The notes beneath the pieces were generated by a model. It was not told the DNA's origin, made no database searches, and worked only from the letters and a program-made list of their open reading frames with translations. Of a DNA stretch of 64,000 bases, positions 53,769 to 64,000 are shown one piece after another. The translations under genes and the position numbers were made by a program. The stretch comes from Acridotheres tristis. Taxonomy: Eukaryota > Chordata > Aves > Passeriformes > Sturnidae. The stretch lies in NCBI GenBank assembly GCA_037013685.1, contig CM072894.1:24675529-24739528 (forward strand). Reading direction: 5' to 3'. The stretch's first letter is position 1. Each line of letters opens with the position of its first letter.

Positions 53769-55626
53769 ACTCTGCAGCCCAGCCACACCTCAGCATGCCC
53801 TCTGGCCAGAGGTGACACTCTCAGAGTGTTCCCCAATGTCTCCTTCCTCCCATCTTCCCCAAGGATCTGGGAACAGCTGGTTTCACATGGAAGCTTATGA
53901 GACAATACAAAGCCTCCTCAAAGTCCTGCTACTACTGCTGCTGGCTCACCCTTTCCCCCACTCTTGAAAAGCAGCAGTGGAAGCCCTTGCACAGTGCACC
54001 TAGAGCACAGAACCTTTGCTGCCACAGGGATGGAGAATCCCTGGACACAGCCCTTCCAGGACCTCCAGCTGTGCCTTTACAACGAGACTCTGCAGTGCAC
54101 AGACCTCTCTCCACCAGGTGCTCAGAGCCACAGCTCATCTGCTTCCTCTTTTAGTCCTCCACTCTATCACGCCTTCATTTTTGCTAGACTTGCTAAAAAC
54201 TGAACCATCACATAACACTCAAAGTAAGTTTGCCTTTAGGCCATTTCTTCATGATTTTGCAGGTACATCAACAAAGGAAGGTTTTATTTGCTGAACTAGA
54301 TGCACGAAATATTGTCACCAACTATTTCAATCCAGGCATTTCACTGCAGGCTTTGTTTCATTACCAACTCAAAAAGACAAACTCAGATCCCAGAGGATTC
54401 ATTATGACTTGGGATTATTCACAATTGGCTATTAATTGTGAATGGTATGGAAAGAAACTCCTACTAATGGATCTTTATACAGTCTTGCTCTGTATCTAGA
54501 TCTACAGATTTCTGAGGATTGAAGGGACTGTTACCTTGCTTAACCTCCAGAATAATTAAGGCTCTACAACTCTGCATAGCTATTCTTACACCAAACACAA
54601 CAGACTGTTGTATAAAGTACTGGAAAACAGATTCAAGTTTTGGGTTGTTTTGTTTTTAGGTTTGTTTGGGTTTCTTTTAATTGATTATTTATCATTTTTA
54701 TTTGACTGCTTGCTTTTTTTTTAAATGAGTATAGGTGGGTTTCTTTAAGACAAGAGCAAGTAACAAAAAAAAAACCAAAAAAAAAAGGAAGAATTTGTAG
54801 AATTTTTTTTTATGCAGAGGAACTACTTTATATTTTTTAATGTGCATGAGGAGCTATTTTACTTTTTTTTTAATGTGCAATCTTGTGCTTCCTTCCTGCA
54901 CTGTGAATTACTGTAATCCAACCATTATTTTCATCTCTGCACATTTGCAGGGTCAGCACTGACTATATCCAGCTCCCCTAAAGGCAATTCTGAAAATGTT
55001 CCTTCCTGTACTTTTCCTGCATATGAACCCTAACAAAGGTGTTATTTAAAGATCCCCCCCAAGCCTCTGAACAGTAGTGCTACATAAATGCACAAAAGTA
55101 AAACTTTGCTGATAAAATGGGGGGGAAAAAGGGTTGAAAAGGGGCTTCTGTTCATAATTCAACCCCTTAAATTAAAGAGAAAATGTACATCCCTATGAAT
55201 CTCATTCCACCTCTTTCATTCAATCCAAATCAGTGAAGATCTCCTAACACCCAACACATTTTACTTAAAAAAAACAACAAACCCGCCCATTTTCTCCACG
55301 TACTGACTACTTTGAGAACAAAAGATTTTAAAAATGAAAAGGAAAAAAAAAATCTCACCAACAGAAACAAGACACACACACACATTTTGGAATATTTAAA
55401 ACAACTGAAAAGTCTAGTTTTCCCTTTGATCCAATATCATCAAGATGCAAACACCTATCCACCTAACCAACAAATACTCTAGGTCATTAATCTTTCCTAT
55501 TTGTTTCTTTTTGCCTATATCCAATAGAGATATGATGATCCTTCATGCAGAAATAGCAAGATGTACCAGAAGGTATAGTTTTTTTAAAAATTTTAGTACC
55601 GTTCACAGAGAACAGAAAGTACTTTC

Positions 55627-55697
55627 AAAAAAAAACAAAAAAAAAACAAAAAGAAAAAAACAAAAAAAACCAAAAACAAAACAAAACAAAAAAAAAA
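55627..55697 (+). repeat. A-rich (CAAAA)n-like tract
   Basis: About 70 bases of A runs broken by single C or G. Read as protein it yields a lysine-rich tail on an otherwise meaningless open frame. Confidence 0.92.
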
Positions 55698-58600
55698 TCA
55701 ACAAAAGTATAGCTCAGGAACTCAGTAATAATTAGACATATCCTCTGCTCAACTTTGTGTCCACCAAAATACAACTCCTCGTCATAAAGTTGTTTTTTTT
55801 TTCACACACCTAACTTCTGGACTTTTGAACTCAAACACTCACAAATGCAACCATCCACTTTCTCTCAGCACAAAATCAATCATCTGTCACTCCCAGCAAA
55901 TTGCACATAGCCCCAAGAGTTATACAAGCCCTGCAAAATGCCTATAGAACCCACACATTTCTACCTCCAGTTTTAAATGGAAACAGTTTAAAGGGGTTGA
56001 CTGATATCATGGCACCAATTTCTACCACTACCCTCCCCCACCAAGAATCCTTCAGTTATTTTTAATTGCTCTGCTATTTCAGCTGCTGGATCTTGAAGTT
56101 AAGTGCCATGCAGAGGCTTAAACAAAGAATATTGCAAAAATTGTTCCTGTGAAAACAAACAGAAATCAGTACAGTGGTCAAGATGTTATGAGGGTTAAAT
56201 TAAAACACAAAATATGCCCCTTCCTAGAAGATTCTTGTCTGTAGAGCTACAGTCAAAATTCTGTACATTACTACTGGTAATAAACTCTTGGGGTAATTTT
56301 ACAGCAATGTCTTCTCTTTCATCCAATATAGTTCAACACAGCTTCATACAGGGAAGAAAGTAACTGGTTTTGCTGTATCAGTTTATATTTTAATGTTGCA
56401 CATTGAATTTAAGGATTTTTTTAATGCTACCAAATAGGAAGCTATAACAATCCCAAAAGAACGTTCAGAAGCAACAACTTACTGCATGCTTGGCCAAAAT
56501 GCCTCTGGGTCTGTTTTCATTTGAAGGATTTATCTTCCTTTTTTGATAGGAATAAGCATTCTGGATGCTTGAATGAAAAGAAGGATAAAGTTTTCAAAAG
56601 GTACTTTGCAATAAGAGGTTACCTATATGCAACCTAAGCAAAGGGCATAGCAGGACCAAGTCTTTTGCCAAATGATCACACAGTTTTGTAACAGAAATAT
56701 TATCTAGAGATTGGTGTATGTGTGAAGCACTAAAAAACAGCACAAAGCCAAAGAAAAAAGCCTACATTGATAGTGCAGGACCCCATTCCCAGGACATCAG
56801 TTCTAGAAGAAATACAAACATCTTTCTTCTGTCACAAGCACGAAGCCACAATGGCAAGAAGGTTGCAGCATGCCATTTATACCCACCCCTTTCTTGTTAT
56901 ACAAAATGAGGGCAAAATTCTTCCATATTCCAAATTAGTCAAAAACCAGAAAATAGGCAACAAGCCAGATGAAGATTGATGGAAGCTGTAGTCAACAAGA
57001 TCTGAAGACAAAAGGCTGCACTGTAAGAGCTGAAGACTACAGAACACCATAAAGTACCTCTCCAGAAACTAGTTTATCACCATTATCAAGAGGTACCTTC
57101 TTGGACATGATAAGGCATTGCCAACTTGTGTGCTTTATTCCCTGCAACGAGTCCACTTGGATGTGCTCAACTTGATGCCTGCAAATTCACAGAATTTGAG
57201 AGAATGAAACCTAGGATCGAAGAGTATAAACACTTTAAAAAATCGACTTGCTTAAACATTTTATAAGTGTCACCTTTCCCTTTCATAAGATCTTACTTTG
57301 CTTTTTATTATACTATTTTCTCTACACGTTTAGGACTTAAAAACACCTACTGGAAGCCCTCTAAGTGCTAGGGAGAGCAGTTAGCTCTTAGGGGAAGAGG
57401 CAGGAGAGTTTTAAGATCCTGTATCTTCCTGGAGCACAGGCACATGGTTAACTTGTGTATTAAGAACAAATACCAGCTGAGTAAGGAAGGACTTTCCCCC
57501 ATGCATAAATCAGTTCTTAGAATAAGCCTCAACTGAAGGCAAATAAGACCCATTTCCATGTGTTTTGTATCAGTGGCTCAAAACCAGGCATATTATTGCT
57601 ACTTCATTGTGATTATCAATTCATGCAGGGATGATGCATAGCACACAATAAAACGCAACACAGTCCTGCCTACACAGAGTACATCATACTTACAGTGTGA
57701 TAGGAAATACTGGTAATAATTGAAGAGCAGATGTCAGGCCCAGTTTTTATATTTACATTTGGGTAGGCTCAGGAAAAGTAATGCCTCAGGGCATGTGAAC
57801 AAAATGCAGATCATTCGGGTTCATCCCAAGTGTTTCAAGCAATGCTGGAAATAGGAGCTCTATAGCTGCTACTACTGGAAACCACAAAAGCGTTGAAGTG
57901 CCAATGAATATTGCTCTCGAGGGGAAAATGCACCTCTTTTTCCACCTGTGAAACTCCTTCAGTTCCTTGAGGCTGAGTGCTGTGCCCTGAAGGACGTGAC
58001 TCATGCAAGGACAAGCTCAGGAAATCAACTCTAAGGAAAAGCCATGCATTAATAAGCAGTGCATGCCAAAGCACTTGGTCACCCAGCAAACACGTCCTGC
58101 TGCCTTCCATCTTACTGGGGAGCTCACCAGGAGCAACTGAGCTTTCACTGCAAGCTTTGCTGCCTACAATCACTCCTATGTATCCTCTCTATACCTTTCT
58201 GACTTCCTCCTGTAAGAGGAGCCTCAAAAGGTGGGAATTTGCCTGTCATTTCCTTACAACTAAGCCTGTGAAAGTCTACATCCTTACTAAGTTTTCTTTC
58301 ATTTGAAGGCCAGTTTATCAATTTGGGATTATTTAATTTTAAATTGAAATATGATAGAAAAAAATCCTGTGCAGCCCTAAATGTGAAGGGGTGGGAGAAG
58401 AAAAAAACACTCTTAGAATATATGAAAGAATATTTTCCTTGGGCTTTGCTACCTCCTTTCATCACTATTTTCTACCCACTTTTAGAAACAGAGGGCAAGT
58501 ACCCTAGTTAATATTCTTCTGAAAGACTTTATTCTCCAAATCACATGACTGGGTGATAACCTCATCAGAAGCAGCACTTTTACTGTGGTCCTATATTGAA

Positions 58601-59140
58601 GAGTCCACATTTATGTCTGAAAATTCTTCTACAGTGCTGTGCACCATATCTCCTTTTTTGTAATAGCTCTTCTTTCGGGAAAGAGCAAGACCTATTGGTC
58701 ACAAAATACCTGTGGGGAAAACTGTGGCATGCTTTTTGTTTGGTCACTGCTTTAATTTATTCTGGCATTGAATAGGAGAACAGAAAACCCAATTTCCTCA
58801 CTGAAAAACCTTCACTGAAGCAATAGATAGAACCGTTTATCTCCATCAAACTCACCTATATACCCTGGCAAATCAGCTTGTCATAATGAAGGCTGCCTTT
58901 GCTGATTTACCTCTGCACACCAGGTATTACCTGCATCTATAAAAGAAAAAAAAGCTGCCTCTCAACAGTAAGTTGAGAAAGAAAGTTACGGCACAGGGCA
59001 GGAAATTGTGCCCTCTCTCTAACTCATGCTAGCTTAAAATGTATTTGCCACCACAGATATTTCTGCTAAAAAGAAACATGGATCTCAGTTATTTTAAAGC
59101 TTATTTTAGCTTAAGACAAAACTGAACACAGAGTTAAGGC

Positions 59141-59191
59141 AACAAAAAACAAAACAAAAAACAAACAACAACAAACAAACAAAAAAAAAAA
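59141..59191 (+). repeat. A-rich (CAAA/CAAAAA)n tract
   Basis: AACAAAAAACAAAACAAAAA-type repeat ending in eleven A. Confidence 0.92.
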
Positions 59192-62100
59192 GGCAGCACT
59201 TCCTTTAGGTCCGAGAAGTAATAAGCTGCACTACATCACTGTCAACACAGCCGTGAATATTTGCATAGTGAACGCTGAGTGGCGAAGTAGAGCCTCCCAC
59301 AGATAATGAGAGCAATCGGAGCACAGGGACTGCAGGCAGGGAGAGAGCTCACTGAGAGCATTTCCAGGGGATTCCTTGCTGGAGAGAAGTTAATTCAGAA
59401 ACACGTTTAGAGCTATTAAAGGTGCTATAATCAACAGCTACTGCGCTTTTTTAAATAAACAAAAAGGGCCAACAAAAGGGTCCCAGAAGTGCCAGGATCA
59501 ATATTTGTGAAATGCCAGTTGAACCCTCCTGGATCTGAAGTCCTTCACGACAAAGCCCCAGGATCCTTGGCCACAGAGGGGCTCCAAGTCACTCTCAGCA
59601 GATAAAAATCAAAGCCTGGGCAAAGAAGTCTGCAGAGTGAATGATACAAAGGGTCATTATCCTGAGGAATTCTTCTACAGGACCACTCATCTTCACTCAT
59701 GTTGGAAAACACGAAGTGAATACAGTAGAGAATAGAAGAGAAAGGCAGTTTCAACGTTCACCTTTGCCCAGGACATCTTGCAGCTGTCTGAAGAAGCAGC
59801 ATGACAGTTTCTAACAGGGATTGCTTTGTGGAAGGGTTAAAGCTTACATAAATTCACCTGCTATGTGCAGAGAGAGGCTTAGCATCAGGATGAGCAAGCA
59901 CAGGGGTTTTGAGAAGGGTGGCCTCCCTGTATCTGCCAGTCAGCAAAGGGTTTCCTCACCTTACAGTGTGTAAAGGTAGTTTCTATTCTCACCTCCACAT
60001 TCACCACTGACCAGACACTGAAGCCATCACCACTCCTCCGAAAAAATCTGAAGCAACATCATATTATATTAGCTTTTGCTTCTGCATGTCAACACCAGCT
60101 ACAGCAAGATCCAAGCTTTAAGGACTTAGTCCTGAGAACACCTTGGTGTCTTCACTATCTTGGAGATCTTTTCATCCAGCTTTTGGGCAAAGGAACTGCA
60201 GAGATGTCTTAATTAACTCCTTAGATGCTTCCCAAGGTGAAGCTGAGATACCGACTAGTGTAAGCTCTGAATTACCCGTGTTTTCAGTCTCCTGTGTACA
60301 AGTAATTAAGTAATGAATTGGTTTAAAGGCATAGTTTGGATAAAAGAAGTAAGAGTATTATTAGTTATCATAATTGATTATATTAGTTTTAAAGATAGCT
60401 CTGGATACAAGAAATTTAATTTTTATTTTACATCACCTTTCTTTTCCACTTAATTGCTGCAGGAAACATTTTCATCCAAACAGCTGAAAGCATGTGTTCT
60501 TTAACAATTACAGTAGGAACAACAATGGCAAAAATATTACATTTTTATTTCTCTGCACAGATCTACCTCCCTGACCTGGATGAAGATCTTAAAATGAATA
60601 TTCTATAATATGCATGTCTGCAGGGAGGAAAGATGAATACAGTCAGTCTGAGGTAAAGTGCCAGCTGCTGAAATCTAAAAATCAAATTTATCATAGATGC
60701 ACTAAAGTTCTGTTAATCCTCCAAAAGCCATGAAGGTTTTAGGAGGGTTTTAGCAAAGGAAATTGAAGCACTCCTGCCTTCAGACAAATTAGGATGGAAA
60801 ATCTTCTCCTATGCTTAGTTGGTCTTAGATTATCAGATTCAAATGCTATCTCAACTTCTATTGTCACTCATTACTAAGGTCTACAGAAGGTGGTGTTTCA
60901 AAACACTTTATCATTTTTGCAAGTATTATAAGCACAAGCATACCTGAAAGTCAACAGATTTTATATTTTCCTATTAGTAAAATTCGCTGCTAACTTTACA
61001 TGCATGATACTGATTTACAGTAATCTTTTCGGTGAGGACTAATAAATATGTACGACATTCATCAACAGAAACATGGCTGTACTTTCTTCCAGATTGCAAT
61101 TCACCTCTGCAGTGAGAAATATGACTTGAGGCTTTTAATTTCTTCTGTTTAACAATAAGTTATGCAGAGATAAACAAATTAGATGTCTGCAGCTTCTAGT
61201 CTCAGCTCACACTGAAGAAAGAAGACATTCTGTCATGGTATTCTACAAGACTTGTATTGTATTGTATTTCCAGTTTCAACCAGGACCTTGAATCATCCAA
61301 GCTGAATGAAACTAGAAATAGCAAGAGTATACAGTAAAATATATATTTAATTCTTTTGAATGTGTTTTTTTTATCTTGTTTTAAATGATAATGCTGTTCT
61401 TCCTAATAGCAGTGTGAATCCCATGCAAAATATCAATATATTTCCACATCTCCTTCAAAGACAAGCTGTGGTGCTGGGAACCCAGCCTAGTATATTTTTA
61501 TCCTCATGCCAATTACTTCAGCCAAAAGACTTACTTGACATATTTAGGAAGGATTTATTTTTATTTAATGTTCAGTAAGCAAACAAAGACAAGTCCTGAA
61601 CAATGAATGAGATTTTAGAGGATACTGCAAAAGCATTATTAATTTCTGCACAACACTTCAAGTCAATACTACTGAAGTTACCACTTTTTTCTTCTTTGTA
61701 TCTAATTCTCTTAGGGTATAATACTAGTAAATGGAAGTTAAGATCACCTTTCTACTTTCCTAGAGCTGTCTGGAAAATAAGCTGTCTGCTTACCAAAGCC
61801 AGTTTCTACAGACTCTTAGTCTTCCATGGAGTAGCTTTTCTCTGATTGAAAACCAAAATGAAAACTGACTTTCACTAATTCTTTTATGCACATTTTCTTA
61901 TTCAGCAGACTAAACTCAAAACTTGAAGACCCAAACTGGCCCTTGCTTTCTACCCAGTTTGCACTTAAGTTATTTTGGTATAAATAAAGAAAGTAAGAAC
62001 TAAAGGTTGTGAACTTTAGTTTGTAATTGTAGAATTTGACATTATATCAAGAGTCCTTCTCTTTTCACATAAGCTTGCTTGTTTTTTCCACATAAATGCC

Positions 62101-64000
62101 CTTCTTGTTAAACACAGCAGAAATACCTGGTCAGATTCTCCAGCTGGCATTTTTCAAAATTGCCCCTGGGGTTTTGTGTGACTGAGCATAAACATCCCCT
62201 TCTATACTGAGATGCTGACGCTGCCCTTTAGACCTTTATGGCTCTCTGAGAGATACAGATCATCCTAAAGAACACATTCTCAGCAAATTAGAGGTAGAAA
62301 ACATTCCGTGAACCTATTAGATATACCTCGGTCAAGTAAGGGTCTAGTTGTAAAAAGGAGAGAGGATGCCCAGGTAACTAAATTTTCCTTAAACTACAAT
62401 AGCCAACACCAGGCAGATAAGGTTAACTTGACCCCACCTCAAATAGCTTTTGGGTCTGAATATATTAATTATGTAGGCACAAATGTACAAAGTATATGAA
62501 GGTGAAGCAGCAGTTACACTTTTTCATTCTTGTATTCATCACCAAATGCTATTTGTTACCCACGAGATGTATGAATACAACTTCAGCTCACTTACTGAAT
62601 ACCTGTCTCACAGGTCTGAAATTTGAAGGCTAGCAAACTATCTGCAGCAAAGATACATATTTAGAAGCAGCTACCATTCACTTGCATCTCAACTGTAATG
62701 CAAGCCCACAAACTCTTTGCTCCAGTCTTCATAACTAAAATTAAATTCAGCTTTTATTACAGCTATTCTATAAGCAAAAGCATTTCCATAATAGCAGGAA
62801 AAAACAAAAGCACCTCAACCCGTAAACATGTGCCTGAATTCTATTTTATGCAATGTTGTTGTTCATGTATAACATGCTGATGTACAAATTCTACAGAAAA
62901 TTCACATATAGGGTTTTGTGGGAGATTCATATTGAAGTGCACAACAGTGCCAGGCTGAGGATAAATGCTGAAAACAGTGGCAGACCAGAATTAAACCTGT
63001 CTGACATTTTAGATCAGCAACATTTGAGGACAGCAGCACTGAGGAAAATTTTTCTTAATCAAATCCCAGGTGATACTCAGGAGGGGAGGATGACAACGTT
63101 ATCAAGCCACTTCCTCAGCAAAAAGAAGCTCAAGGTTCCTCTAAGATAAGAATATGACACACTAAATTTAAATTTTTAGAGCTATGGTAAATTTTAAGCT
63201 TGTAGGAGAGGGATTGGCTGCAGTGAAAATTATTTTTTCTCTATACTTAGAGAAAAAAGTAAAAGGTAGTCAGAGCAGGACTAATTCTCCCCTTGTAGTG
63301 CTTGTCCTGCTGACATTATTTCCACCTTCACCCTGACATTCAGTCTCAAAGCTAAAACACCATGAATAAGAAGGGAAAGATGCATGAAAGAGAATAAAAA
63401 TCTCAGCTAATCCACAACTTTTTAAAAGAAACAAACAAACAAAAAAGCAATTTTTTTCTTTATTTTCTTGCAGGCTGAAAGAAAATGCTAAATTGTCCTA
63501 CAGGCATAATCTACTTTCTAATTGAAATATATGCAACTGTTACAGTGCACTGCATTATTAAATGTAACTCAGTAATACAATTTGCCCTAATGATAACTGT
63601 ATAATAACCACAATGAAATATCACATATGATGTTTTAATGAGGATTATGGCATGTTAATTTTAAACTGAACAATAGGGCGTGCAATGTAATCCATGCCCT
63701 GTGTACAGTTCAACAGCTGCTAACGTGCTGGACTCATTCGTACTTTGTGCCTGGCATAGGTAAATAATGACCCAATTACAGAGCTGCTTGGTACAAATAC
63801 TTACAATGTCAGCTATTTCAGAACACTGAAATGATATTCTGAGGGCCCCATTCTACCATTTTCTTGATCTTTTGTGCTTTTATCATGAGGAGAACATTTA
63901 AAGTCCCAGTGTTCTTTCATTTATCTATTTTAACTTGAGAACATATAAATCAACCACCCAATATGGGCTATATTGACTGGTCTAAATAAAAGTTTTCTTT

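Larger units (their letters stand above)
36311..64000 (-). other. Intron upstream of the NCDD exon (partial), possibly reaching 5' flank
   Basis: At least 27.7 kb precede the first recognised exon. The exon with the start codon and signal peptide should lie upstream in gene orientation, that is at higher coordinates. I checked the ACTTAC-type donor complements that I noticed on the plus strand and found none preceded by an ATG plus a hydrophobic leader in phase 1, and I saw no CpG island. The exon is therefore probably beyond 64000. Contents are CR1 fragments (44608, 48380, 53690), a possible ancient L3-like piece at 49370, MIR-like candidates (43005, 50463), A-rich and T-rich tracts, and unique DNA. 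Confidence 0.65.

Noticed and set aside
55445..55735. 96-codon frame with a lysine-rich tail
   Set aside because: The tail is the translated A-rich tract at 55627..55697.
59240..59365. Possible first exon with start codon for the CNTNAP gene on the minus strand
   Set aside because: The frame stops after 39 residues, lacks a clear signal peptide, and has no phase-1 donor.

Overview
This window looks like vertebrate nuclear DNA, almost certainly from a bird. It is AT-rich and intron-dominated, with no bacterial-style gene packing. It carries CR1 LINE fragments with the avian CR1 3' end, and an endogenous retrovirus whose LTR and leader resemble families I know from bird genomes, songbirds in particular. 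The species call is inferred from these repeats.

The only host coding sequence I can support is two exons of one minus-strand gene of the contactin-associated protein (CNTNAP/Caspr, neurexin superfamily) family. The upstream exon (36200..36310) and the downstream exon (28602..28795) join in frame with phase-1 splice sites. Together they encode about 102 residues forming most of an N-terminal discoidin (F5/8 type C) domain. The second exon is closest, from memory, to CNTNAP5. The exon before 36310 (start codon and signal peptide) and the exon after 28602 (end of the discoidin domain) were not found, so the flanking introns run off both ends.

Layout by position: 1..28601 is downstream intron, with CR1 pieces, an LTR fragment, possible old SINEs, simple repeats and a GC-richer block near 12.0-12.55 kb. 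28602..28795 is the GC- and CpG-rich discoidin exon. 28796..36199 is a 7.4-kb intron holding a deleted endogenous retrovirus in the opposite orientation to the gene (33653..34680). 36200..36310 is the AT-richer first discoidin exon. 36311..64000 is upstream intron and possibly upstream flank, with the longest CR1 fragment (44608..45010), A-rich and T-rich tracts, a 166-codon open frame of doubtful meaning near 50 kb, and a few unique blocks that could be conserved noncoding elements.

No tRNA, rRNA, CRISPR, operon or bacterial feature was seen. The many 60-180 codon open frames are what random stop-free stretches look like in intronic DNA. I did not find a clearly new biological system here. 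The most informative points are the exon pair, the decayed LTR-PBS-leader-LTR structure, and the composition contrast between the two exons.
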